DNA from: Grifola frondosa
Lineage: Eukaryota; Basidiomycota; Agaricomycetes; Polyporales; Grifolaceae
NCBI GenBank assembly: GCA_001683735.1
Contig: LUGG01000011.1
Coordinates: 1,240,001-1,304,000, forward strand
Direction: 5' to 3'
Length of the DNA: 64,000 nucleotides
Shown: positions 50,095-60,704 of the stretch, piece by piece
Numbering within the stretch: position 1 is the first letter of the stretch
Layout: each line of letters starts with the position of its first letter
The notes under the pieces: model-generated
Seen by the model: the letters and a program-made list of their open reading frames with translations, nothing else
The model's database searches: none
What the model was told of the DNA's origin: nothing
Program-made: the position numbers and the translations under genes

Positions 50095-51923
50095 ATGGCT
50101 TCTCTTCCACCAAAGAGAAACTGTCTGCGGCCAGCAGCATGGTTACCCTGAAGACCCCGGCTCCCATTCACCAGGTCGACGCCTCGATTCCCGAGCTCCC
50201 AAAATCATCGTCAGGGAGCCCCACCACAGCTTCATCCATGTTCGACGGGAAAGCCGAAGACTTCTCGACTGAGGAGAAAGGCATCTCGTGGGACGGTTAC
50301 GCCGACGACGAGCTCCCAGAAAAGACTCAGGTCAAGTTGGTTCGGAACCTGCGTTTCCAGATCTTCTCTCTCTACCGCAGGTTGTTCGGCATCGTATTCG
50401 TCACGAACATGGCGGTGTTTATCGCCTATTGCGTTCGTGGCGCAAACGCACTCCAGCTCGGCAAGATCGTGGTTGCGAATATCTTTGTTGCTGTCCTTAT
50501 GCGGCAGGACTACGTGATCAATGCGTTCTACACAGTCGCCTGCGCGGCTCCTAGATCGTGAGTCTCTTCTGCTTTGATGGACCAGAACCGTGCTAAATTA
50601 AACTCAGATGGCCATTATGGATTCGGCGGATCTTAGGACGAGTTTATTCTATCGGCGGCAGTGAGTACATGTGATTTTTTCGCACAATTGTCACTAACAC
50701 TTTGTACGGCATAGTTCATTCTGGTAGTGCTGTTAGCGGAACCGTTTGGTTAATTCTCTTCTCGGCCAGGGCGACTCAAGAGTTCATCAGGAAGGAAAAG
50801 GCGAGCAATTTTCGCTCGATCTTGTACTGCAATATTAATACATAATGTCAGATTTCCATTCCCACCATAACCTTCGCGTACATTGTTCTTGCTCTCTTAC
50901 TTGGCATCATCGTGTTTGCCTATCCGAAAGCGCGCACGTCACGCCATGATACGTTTGAAGTTACTCACAGATTAATGGGCTGGACTGCCGTAGCGCTGGT
51001 GTGGTGCTTGGTACGCAGTCCTTTCTTTAGGCAGTCGGCGGTGATTGATACGTTGTCCTCAGGTTATTTGTCTGATCAATGATTACCGCGAGCCAGGCCA
51101 GACCTTGGGCAGCGCCGTGGTGCAAGCGCCTCCGTTCTGGCTGGTGTTAATCTTGACGTGCTCCATCATCCTTCCCTGGCTGCGGCTGCGCAAGGTTCCA
51201 GTACGCGCTGAAGTGCTTTCCGATCACTGTGTCCGTTTCTACTTTGACTACGGTCAGTTGTCCCGATGTTTGCATTCTCCTTATCGCTGAGCGTATGCCG
51301 TGTTTGCAGTGAACACGCATCCGGGACACTTCACGCGCATGTCGCTGGACCCCCTGTTCGAGTGGCACTCGTTTGCCACCATCTCAGAGCCGGGGAAGCC
51401 GGGATACTCTGCTGTCGTATCGCGCGCGCGGAGATTGGACGAGCAAGAGATCGCCGATCCGCCGAAGGAGATATGGGTGCGGGGCATCCCGTGTTACGGC
51501 GTGGTGCGCGTCACACCTCTCTTCCGCCGTGTCGTCATGGTCGCCACTGGCAGCGGCATCGGCCCATCGCGCCAGTGGTCTTCGCGAAGAAGGTCCCCAT
51601 CCAGCTGCTCTGGACGGCTCCAGCAGTACGAAAGACGTTTGGAGATAAGCTCGTCGATTCGCTTCTTGAAGCGGCACCGAATTCTGTCATATATGGTGCG
51701 CATGTCGCTATTGTTTTGTCATGAGCCGCGGGTGCTGACGTTTCGCGCTCGCAGATACGCGTGTGCATGGAAAGCCAGATATGGTGAAGCTGACGTACCG
51801 CATGGTGCGGGAGTTCAATGCGGAGGCTGTGGTTATTATCTCCAACCAGCCGCTGACGCAGAAGGTGGTGTACGGAAGATGAGCCGAGGCATCCCGGCGT
51901 TCGGTGCGATCTGGGACTCATGA
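50095..51923 (+). CDS. Membrane FNR-type oxidoreductase (TmpL C-terminus-like), frame broken
   Basis: Hydrophobic N-terminal half followed by a ferredoxin-reductase-like FAD/NAD domain. ATG at 50095 gives MASLPPK and, after a possible one-base loss at 50107-50116, EKLSAASS leading to MVTLKTPAPIHQVD; otherwise translation starts at 50139. Helices include FGIVFVTNMAVFIAYCVRGA, SAVSGTVWLILFSARA, TITFAYIVLALLLGIIVFAY and PFWLVLILTCSIILPWLRLR. The flavin/nucleotide part has HPGHFTRMSLDPLFEWHSFA, RVVMVATGSGIGP, then a frame break in CCC at 51563-51565 before IAPVVFAKKVPIQLLW, and VKLTYRMVREFNAEAVVIIS. A further break at 51874-51876 precedes SRGIPAFGAIWDS; without it the protein ends two residues after VVYG. 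Similar domains close the C-terminus of fungal TmpL and some reductase megaenzymes. The reaction is unknown. Confidence 0.72.
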
Positions 51924-52429
51924 GATGGGAACGACACGAATCTTTTAGATGACGGCGCGACGGTTTCTTTATTCTTAGAGTCATATGTAGTTTAGCTTGC
52001 CTTAGGCGATTGTTGTGTGGTTATCATATATGATGGTCTCGAATTGTTTGACAATATGGTTGGATTCCTGTGTTATTGCTTGCAGCAGCTTGTTGGAAGC
52101 CGGACGGCACGTTGAAAATCATTGATCAAGTTCTGTAGGGCAGCGCTGGACGACATACTGCCCTATGTGGCGTATACGGATATAGCCGATGGCCTTGGAC
52201 GTGTGCAGTAAGTACTCGTCTCAGCCACAGAGTGCGGGCTCTATGTACGCGCCTTGGAAGTTGGTGAAGTCCGCGAACGACGTCGACTGCCCACTTTGGA
52301 TAAATCTAGATTGCTCGATCAACTTTCACGTGTATCATCTTACCGGTCTGCTAATGAGCGCGACATGCCGTTCTATAGCTCTTCTACCCCACATTCTCAA
52401 TACACCAGAAGCTTTCACTTTTCTCAGTT
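51924..52429 (+). other. Intergenic region
   Basis: 3' flank of the oxidoreductase and promoter of the acyl-CoA dehydrogenase. No gene seen. Confidence 0.5.
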
Positions 52430-54651
52430 ATGCGCATCGAGGAAGGATTCCAACCAGTGAGTAGCATTTTTTGTGCACTTGTAGCCATGTCCCAACAACA
52501 CCGTCCAGGTTCCGTACGCGGAAGGGAATCCATATACCACAGACCCCGTTCTTCCCAGTTTATTGAAGCGCCTTCTTCCTTCTCAAGCACTTACGGAAGT
52601 TGAGAAGGACTTGGAGCGCTTTGGAAATGAGGTGCTCACTAGTAGGTTGCTGCGTTTCCTCACGTTCCTCAGCGAAGCTAACGTATATTGTCAGCTTTGC
52701 GTGATCTCTGTAAGCTCGCGGAGCCCCCAGCGTTGTCCAGTACGATTCGTGGGGTCGGCGCATCGATCATCTGCACACCTCAGAAGGATGGCGTGCCCTG
52801 AAGGACGTGTTCCAACGCGAGGGCATTATTGGCATTTTCTACGAGCGTGCCTATCGGGAGCACAGCAGAGCATATGGATTTGCCAAAATTCTCCTTGCTG
52901 TTGGCGACTCCGAAGTGGTGAGTAGTTTGTAATACTAATGATATGACCGAATTTATGATTCATGTGGACAATATTTCAGATCGACTGTCCGCTAAGCATG
53001 ACCGACGGTGTTGCTCGAGGTGCGTCTGTCGCGCGGGTCACAGTGCCAGTCTTAATTATATGTTACAGTGATTGAGATCATGGGTACTCCCGCACTGAAG
53101 CGCGATATATACCCTCGTCTTACAAGGTATGCACATGATCCTCAGGTTGAATAGTCATTCTCAGTTGAACGACCATGCAGCCGGGACCCCGCCGTGGCAT
53201 TCACCGCGGGACAGTGGATGACTGAAGTAAGCACCCCAATTTACGTCTACCTACACCTTCTCCGACCTGTAATTTAGCGGCCGGGAGGTTCTGATGTCTC
53301 GCGGACGGAGACGGTAGCGACGGCAGTCCAAGAGAGCGCCAGTCCGTACGGCCAGAGGCACACGCTCAACGGGTTCAAGTGGTTTTCGAGCGCGACCGAC
53401 AGCGACGTCGCACTAGCCCTCGCACGCACCGGGCAGCCCTCAGATGGCTCGCGCGGACTCTCCCTCTTCCTCATCCCGCTCCGCATCCCCCTCATCCGCG
53501 CCCCCTCGGAGCCGCGGCCATCCGCGACGACGAACAACATCTTCATCCACCGCCTGAAGAACAAGGTCGGCACGAAGACGCTGCCGACCGCGGAGCTCTC
53601 CATCGAGGGCGCGGACGCGTACCTCGTGGGCACGCCGAACGAGGGCGTGAAGCTCATCACGCCCGTGCTGAACATCACGCGCATACATTCCGCGGTGGCG
53701 TCCACGGGCAGCCTCCGCAAGTGCCTCGCGATCGCGACGGCGCACTCGCGGGGGCGCGCGATCAGGGGCGGGACGCAGCTGCTCAGCGACACGCCGCTGC
53801 ACGTCGCGGAGCTCGCGAGGCTGCACGTGCTGTATCGCGCGCTCGTGCATTTCGTGTTCGGCGCGGTGGTGCTGCTCGGGAAGTCGGAGTGCGGGGTGGC
53901 GAGTGAGGAGGAGCTCTTGCGCTTAAGGCTCCTGACCCCCGCGGTGAAGGCGTTTGCTGCGGATAAGGCTTGTACTGCCATGGAGGAGTGCATGACGACC
54001 CTTGGTGGCGAGGGGTACATGGAGGAAAATGGATTTGGGAAGTGAGTAAGATGCTGTTCTCAACAGAATTATTGTTGATCAGGCAACATGCCGTGAATAG
54101 ATGCATTCAAGATGCGTTTGCAGAGAAAATCTGGGAGGGGACCATCACCGTCCTTGCACTGGACCTCGTGAGGGCGAACGGGAAGTCTGCCGCCCTAAAT
54201 GCGTTTATTGCTGTAAGCCTTCTTCCATTTTTATTCCCGCCGCATCATTGATCTCGCAACGCAGTGGGCAAACACGGTGCTCTCATCATGCCCCGCATCT
54301 CTGGGAGATTTTCTAAGTGGGCCTTTGGGCTCCCTGCGTTCCGCGCTGGACGTCCTCGCAGACGCGTACGCAGCGCCGATCCCGCCGCTCGTTCCCCGCC
54401 CGGCGCTCTTCCTCTTCTGCCACATTGCATCGGGCTTGTACCTCCTCGAGCATGCTATATGGGCCCACAGCACCGCGGAGCCCACGCGCGAGACGGATGT
54501 GGAGGTGCTCCGGCGATGGGTCACGGAGGGGGGCCTGGATGTCGCGCTGGAGAACGTGCGCAGGGCGAAGGCTGCGGCGGGGAGTCGGATCCAGATGGAT
54601 GCGAATATCGTGTACGGGCGAGGTAGCGGCACGCAGGGGGCGCGGTTGTGA
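52430..54651 (+). CDS. Acyl-CoA dehydrogenase, AidB-like
   Basis: FAD-dependent enzyme of the acyl-CoA dehydrogenase superfamily. ATG at 52430 (MRIEEGFQP) is joined by an intron to VPYAEGNPYTTDPVLPSLLK. Next come WGRRIDHLHTSEGWRALKDV, FYERAYREHSRAYGFAKILL, IDCPLSMTDGVAR and VAFTAGQWMTERPGGSDVSR (the ERPGGSDV flavin-site signature also seen in AidB). Then NGFKWFSSATDSDVALALAR, IHRLKNKVGTKTLPTAELSI, GVKLITPVLNITRIHSAVAS, MEECMTTLGGEGYMEENGFG and IQDAFAEKIWEGTITVLALD. A C-terminal AidB-type extension ends GSRIQMDANIVYGRGSGTQG and ARL. The GC-rich body (53280-54040) is one long exon. The alternative upstream ATG near 52367 is out of frame. The substrate is unknown; E. coli AidB is linked to the alkylation response. 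Confidence 0.88.
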
Positions 54652-54806
54652 GGAACATAAGTTGATGGTCGGCGGGCTTCATGTGATATCTTGGCTTATT
54701 CATCTAACAATGTAACGTCGCCTTCGGGGCGACGACGCTTATATTTTCTATCCATGTACGTTAGGTTTAAGGAGGTTGTAGCAAGAATTTTTCTGTGGAG
54801 TTGCTA

Positions 54807-55949
54807 TCACAGATCAGCGGAATCAGTGTCAAACAGTACGGCAGGTGCTGGATAGGCGTTCAGCGGCACACTTATGATATGCAGGGGTGCTTCTTCTACC
54901 CTCATCGTTGGGCTCGGAGCGGAAACCCACCTGCACAGAGATTCCCGCTGGCGGATGAGCATGGGATGAGATAACAGGGCTGGCTCGAAAGAAGACAGAC
55001 CTGACATATCGGGCCGTTCTTCCACGGCAGAGAAGCTCTTCAGACAATCTGCTGGAAGTTATTCTAGTGTACATGCCCCTCGGATGCAATGAGAGGATTG
55101 GTTCGTTAAGAAGACGCGTAGAAATACAAACGCAGATGAGATACAGTGATAAGGTGATGTTACGAAGGCGAATAAGGTACAATATGGCACCTTGGTCGGG
55201 AGTTAGCACGCCGTACATGAAACGAAGAGTAAACGCACTCACCCAAGTAATCCACGCCCACCCCAGCCGCTTCTGGGTGTGAACTCCAACCTGACAGTTT
55301 CTTCTGCGCGCAACACCTCTACGACGACAATGCGCTTGCAGTTTCGAAGCGGTGAGTAGCGTTGATCCATGCAGTAAGATATATGCGGTGCTTACATTTT
55401 CCTGGGTCGTCACAAACTCCACCAGTGGTTGCAATGAAGAAGACTCGAACGAGGACTTTGTGAGATGCCCGAACGCCACAACCAGGTCATCCCTCCTCAG
55501 CCCCTGTACGCATCCTATTCAGCTACCTGTAGAATTCCACGAGTGACGAGACATACCGCTGCTGCAGCCGGGCTCTGCGGCGCAACGCCGCTCACCTTCG
55601 CGAACGGTTGTGACCGATCAGTAGAGGGAGCTTCTGCCTGTGCGGGCTCGGGCGGGGGGACCGCCGCCGGGTCGTACACGATCTGCAGCGCTTCCATGAT
55701 GGAGTCCATGAGCGCCTTCAGGTCGTTGCGCAGCTCGATGATGCGCACGCGCGCGACGCGGACGGCCCAGACGTCGATGTCTGCGCGGGGGAAGCCCTCG
55801 GGGTCGAGGAGCGGGGTGTCCATGGTCGAGGAGTTGGCGGTGAGGATGGAGAGCTGCGCGTCCATCTCTGCCTCGATGGCGTCCTTGCGCGTCATGAGCG
55901 TGCGGACGTGTTCGGCGGGAGTATTTCGTGGAGGTATCGAGAAACCCAT
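54807..55949 (-). CDS. 26S proteasome assembly chaperone Nas2 / PSMD9
   Basis: PDZ-containing chaperone that binds the Rpt5 ATPase during base assembly. ATG at 55949 (ATGs eight and more residues upstream are weaker) gives MGFSIPPRNTPAEHVRTLMT, a helical N-terminus (KDAIEAEMDAQLSILTANSS, TMDTPLLDPEGFPRADIDVW, RVRIIELRNDLKALMDSIME) and FAKVSGVAPQSPAA. An intron then gives GLRRDDLVVAFGHLTKSSF, the carboxylate-binding side of the PDZ domain, LQPLVEFVTTQEN, and RIVVVEVLRAEETVRLEFTP with RSGWGGRGLLG. The last exon is uncertain: it either ends PAPAVLFDTDSADL (stop near 54807) or a few tens of bases earlier, depending on the acceptor, as I found no clean AG giving the expected frame. Confidence 0.82.
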
Positions 55950-56286
55950 GGTGGCGGTAAGTAGGAGAGACAAGTGACGTACGCTGCTCCGTCGCTGTAA
56001 TCTAATCGTGTTACAATCGTTAGTACGCCGCTAAAGCATATTTGTAACTCCGATTACTGATAGCTTTAATGCTGAGTTCTAATATGGACTTAGAGTGACT
56101 AATGCGTTTGTACTAGTGTCCGTTTGACCTGTGTCCATTCATCGCTGTATCGCCATGGACGAATTCTCTGAAGGTTCTTCTACTCAGAAGCTTCGTATAC
56201 TCACTTCACATGTGTCTGTATCAACATCGTCTCTTACTTGGCCTGAGAGGCTAAAAACGCCCGTGCTACGGAGTCACTATTCAACT
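55950..56286 (+). other. Divergent promoter between Nas2 and ALG6
   Basis: The two ATGs point away from each other across about 337 bases. AT-rich in the middle. No gene seen. Confidence 0.5.
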
Positions 56287-58686
56287 ATGAGTGTCCGAAG
56301 TGACCTGTGAGTCTTCTCCCCGTTCTACCCTTAAGGCGTCGCTCAATGCGATGCGCATATGTCAGCTCAGAAACGGATCGCTCAGAGATCCTAGCGCCAA
56401 TTCCTCGAAGACATCACATTCTGCAGACTACCGAGAGCAGGCGCTGGCTGGGCACCCCGCCATTGTCTCAGTATTCACCACCAGCGTCGCCACTGTCGGC
56501 TGCAACCACGCCACCTGCCCCCAATAGACTCACAGGAAGACTTAGTGTGAACTCACTCGCGGGGTCGGACGCTCGCCGTTCGTCGATATCGCAGTCGCAC
56601 AGCGGGCAGGTCGCACACAAAGACGACGAGGCGAGGCGCACCAGGGAGGGATGGCGAAGCGATGGGTGCGCTGGATGCACAAACAGGGCTTGAAACAATC
56701 GCTCGTCCCTTGCGCTGTCCTCGCCGCCCTGTGGGTGAAATCCGCAGTTGGGTTAGGGTCATACTCTGGTCAGTGTCGTCCGACTGCTGTGTCCTCTAGC
56801 TTGACTTTTGTTTAGGACAGGGAACGCACCCCATGTTCGGTGACTACGAAGCTCAAAGACACTGGATGGGAGTTGACCATCCATTTACCCGTTCTCCAAT
56901 GGTATACCTATGACCTGCAGTATTGGGGCCTCGACTACCCGCCGTTGACGGCATACATTTCGTGGTTGTGTGGAATTGTGTAGGTCATATTTCGCACTTG
57001 TTCCTCTGTGCATTCAGATTGAGTGTTTTGTCAGTGGATCATGGATTGACCCTTCGTGGTTCGCCTTGGATAAATCTAGAGGAATTGAGACTCCAGGCAG
57101 CAAGGTTTACATGCGTTCATCGGTTCTTGCTCTAGATACCCTCATCTATGTGCCGGCGTTGCTGATGTTTACGCGCACCTGGCAAGGAACGCGTTCAGTT
57201 CGCACACAGGTATGGCGCACGTCATGGTCAATAATAGCCATGCTAAAGCATAACTGCAAAGAACATAGCATTGATCATCTTACTACTACAACCTGCCCTC
57301 TTGCTTATCGACTTTGGCCACTTCCAGTACAATTCAGTCATGCTTGGTTGGTGTATTCTATCGCTGTAGACTATTCTTATTACTGACCTTGTGGTTTAGG
57401 CTTAACACTATTCGCAATGAACTTGTTTGCTACGGGACATGATCTCCTCGGTGCTATATGTTTTGTACTCAGCCTGGGTTTCAAGCAAATGGCGCTGTAT
57501 TACGCTCCTGCTGTTGGTTCATACCTTCTTGGAAAGTGTTTATATTTGGGTCCGGCTGAGGGGTACGTTTCTATCGCATGCAACATGCAATATCGACACT
57601 TATGGTTTTATTTTTACAGCTCAAGACTGTTCATTCGTTTAGCGATGGTAACAATAGCGACTTTCGTTCTTATGTTCCTGCCCTTCCTTCCGCCCTTTGC
57701 GCCTCTTTGGGCCATTTACGACCCAATCGCTCGCATCTTCCCTTTCAATCGAGGATTGTTTGAAGATAAAGTCGCAAACTTCTGGTGCGCGACTAACGTC
57801 GTGTTGAAATGGCGGCTCTGGGCCTCTCAGGGTGTTCTCGTTAAACTCTCCACCGCGTTGACCGCCCTGGGCTTCCTCCCTAGCGTAGCGGGTCTTCTGC
57901 ATGCTGGGTACAAATTGCAGCTCGAGCCTGGAAACACGACTCCCCGGAAAAATATGACACCTACGCCTCTCCTCCCTTTGCTGCCGTACGCCCTTCTCAC
58001 ATCATCGCTCTCGTTCTTCCTTTTCTCGTTCCAAGTACACGAGAAGGCAATCCTGTTGCCCCTTCTACCAGCGACGCTGCTCCTGTCCAGTGCTGCTCCT
58101 GAGCAGTCGACTTTCGAGCTGGGCATGCTCTTCAGCAATGTCGCCGTTTTCAGGTAAGCACAATCTCCGCGCTCGCCATTGTCTTGCTCACTCTCGACTT
58201 AGCATGTGGCCCTTACTGAAGCGGGACGGGCTCGGCGTCCAATACTTCGCGTCCGTCCTCTGGAACAGGCTCATCGGCTACAACCCCTTCACCTCGAAGC
58301 CTACCACCCTCCTTCGCTGGCTGTCCCTCGTGAGTCGCTATTTAACATCTACGGAGCACCGGCTCACGACGCTCCTCTGCTCCTCCCAGGCTATTTACAG
58401 CGCGTGCGCAGCCCTGCACCTCCTCGAGCTGCTCGTCGCGCCGCCCGCGCGCTTCCCCGACCTGTTCCCCGTGCTCAACGTGCTCGTCAGCACGCCCGTG
58501 TTCGTACTAACGTGGCTCTGGAGCATCAAGCGCGGCGTGGAAGTCGGCTGGGCGCTGGGCGGCCTCGGCACGCGCGCCGACAAGGCCGCGAAGCCTTCGA
58601 GCTCCGCGCCGGGGCCGAACGACGCGCTGCAGGTGCCCGTGCAGGACGGTAGGGGCATCGCGCGGAGTACGGGATGCGTGCGATGA
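56287..58686 (+). CDS. ALG6: Dolichyl-P-Glc:Man9GlcNAc2-PP-Dol alpha-1,3-glucosyltransferase (ALG6), two frame breaks
   Basis: ER enzyme that adds the first glucose to the lipid-linked oligosaccharide for N-glycosylation. MSVRSDL joins across an intron to [16 protein letters not shown] Ser/Pro-rich cytosolic stretch ([20 protein letters not shown]) runs to REGWR; one base seems missing at about 56655, then [20 protein letters not shown] is the first helix. The family signature [18 protein letters not shown] follows, and an extra base in GGG at 56868-56870 precedes [20 protein letters not shown] and [17 protein letters not shown]. Luminal and membrane parts continue [96 protein letters not shown] and [20 protein letters not shown]. 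It ends [15 protein letters not shown]6 is favoured over ALG8 by [14 protein letters not shown]. Confidence 0.88.
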
Positions 58687-59073
58687 GCCTGGGGCATGTG
58701 CAGGGGCGGCGGAGGCATGTGCATCATAGTAGTAGTGGCAGCGTTGATCTTCCGTAGTGGTTGGTAGTGGGTGCTGTGTATGTAGGATCTCGCTCGTTGC
58801 TATCGATGTTTGACTTATCGTATTGGTGGATGTTTGCAATTGATACAATTGCAAGTTTCGTTCCGTCGAACGTTGTTTTGAGGGTATTGGGACATGAAAA
58901 GGTATGGTAAGCAATACATTGATAGGATAGGACCAGGTGAAGGTGCGACCGATACTAAATGTTTTACTTCACTGCGAGTGGGAATGCAGATACTTCAACT
59001 CAGCATCACGGCTGCGATTCGATTTGCGAGAATTAACAAGTGGCGAAGACGACTGCGCACGACGACATACCAT
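58687..59073 (+). other. Intergenic region, convergent 3' ends
   Basis: Between the stops of ALG6 and EAF7. No gene seen. Confidence 0.5.
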
Positions 59074-59976
59074 TCATTTCTTTTTCTTCTTAGTACCACG
59101 CAGACCAGACGTAGACGCCCCCGACCGCGGCTGCCACCTCTCCGTGTAGGCTTAGTCGTTTTTCGGATTTGCTTAGATGATATCGACGCGCCTTGAGAGC
59201 GAGCAATTGATACCTCGACTCAGTCAGACGATCAAAACACTTACCGGGCGACTGCGCGAAGCCCTCTGCTTCCTCTTCTTCTGCGTACTCCGTGCCGGCA
59301 TCGGTGCCGGTGGCGACGCTGCCTCTCGGCGTGGGAGCGATGCTTTCGTCCCCGCTCTCTTGCGTCAGGGCGCTGCTGTCACTGTCGCCGCCCACCAGCC
59401 CTGCCATGTGCTTCAGCTTGCTCTTTCCCTTCCTGCCCCCACGGACTGCACCGATCTTCACGTGGTGCGACGGTGAGGGCGCAGGGGAAGATGACGGGAG
59501 GGACGCGGTGGCGCGCATGCGGCGGACGGCGACCAGCGCCTCGTACGCGTCCTCGGCGGGCAGCGCGTACTCGCGGCGGAAGAACGGGTGGCGCGAGAGG
59601 TTTTCGGAGGGAGATGGTGAGGGCACGGGCACGGGCGGGGACCCGGTGTGCGCGGGGGTCTCGTAGCCATCTGCTTCCTGCGGCAGGTGAGCAGTGAGCA
59701 CCATACGTGGGACGCGGGACGGGGGCGGCACCTTACAATGCTCTCCAGGATGTCGAGGTCGTAGCAGCGCCGCAGCTTGTCCCAGATGGCGGGTACGGAC
59801 ACGAGCCGCCCGGTGTCCCTGCGGATCGCGTTGCGCATGGTCAGGACGTGGAAGTGGCGGTGGATGCCGACGGGGCGCGCGCGCGTGAGTGCGCGGAAGA
59901 AGGCGATCTCGCCTTCGACGGTGTCGAGGTAGTGGGCGGTGGGCGTGTCTTCGGTGAGTTCGTCGTCGATGTCCAT
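59074..59976 (-). CDS. NuA4 histone acetyltransferase subunit EAF7 (MRGBP family), one frame break
   Basis: Component of the NuA4 acetyltransferase complex, partner of Eaf3 in the TINTIN module. MDIDDELTEDTPTAHYLDTV starts at 59976, then EIAFFRALTRARPVGIHRHF and HVLTMRNAIRRDTGRLVSVP, AIWDKLRRCYDLDILESI: the conserved EAF7/CT20 domain. An intron gives EADGYETPAHTG, a Pro/Ser linker, then HPFFRREYALPAEDAYEALV. The tail is charged (GGRKGKSKLKHMAGLVGGDS, EYAEEEEAEGFAQSP). The last exon appears to be GASISSKQIRKTTKPTRRGG, followed by a break in CCCCC at 59118-59122 (plus strand) and a basic end STSGLRGTKKKKK with TGA at 59074-59076. Without the break the protein would stop or read through differently in the last 50 bases. 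The first two exons are certain. Confidence 0.85.
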
Positions 59977-60704
59977 GGTGAGGAGGGGCTGAGGTGGATG
60001 GAGGAGACAATTGGGAACAGTGAGCTCATGGTATTGGCTGGCGCTCCGTTCCTGGCCGCGTGGGAGGAATGGCGGGTATTTGGCCAGGATAGGCAAGTGT
60101 GTATGTTTCTGCACCCTCCCACATATAATCGCTGGCAACTCGGAGTTGGACTTGATTTTCAACAACGCTGTGCTTTATTTCTTATGGGTGGTACCCCGAG
60201 AGAGTTTTTGAAGATGATACGAACGGGGGCTGCTGCACCTCGCGAGTGTCGTCTTGGTAGGTGCGTCTGATAACGGAAGAAGTAGTTGATCTTGAAGATT
60301 GCCTAGTACTCTGGTTCAGCACGCTGAATGACTTGGAAGATATGGCAGGGGTAACTCATTGAGAATTCATCCAAATTGAACCTGGCTCAATGCTACGACA
60401 CTTGCCTCCTAACTCAAGTCTTCCTCACGACGAGGTTTACGCTGGTCCCGAACATAGTGCGCGTTTAGTTCTCTTGAAGTCTACCACTTTCGAGCAGACA
60501 AACATCGATACCCGTGGAAACCATGTGTTCGGATGTTGCCCCAGACAGCGCGTGGAATTGGAGGCGTGCGGCACCAAAATTCAACATTCAGCCCACGTGC
60601 GGGGCCACACCACATTTACCAACGCAATATAAAAGCCAGTTATCAGGAGCTTCTGTATTTGATCTCCCACTCCTCTACTTTCTGATTCCTGCATATCTGT
60701 ATAT
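59977..60704 (+). other. Divergent promoter region between EAF7 and the RasGEF
   Basis: About 730 bases between the two start codons. A TATAAAA element at 60628-60634 serves the RasGEF. No gene seen. Confidence 0.5.
60628..60634 (+). promoter_or_regulatory. TATA box of the RasGEF gene
   Basis: TATAAAA about 75 bases upstream of the ATG at 60705. Confidence 0.45.

Noticed and set aside
53440..53850. Long antisense open frame inside the acyl-CoA dehydrogenase
   Set aside because: It is a mirror of a GC-rich exon with strong third-position bias; composition is Arg/Ala/Pro-rich and shows no domain.
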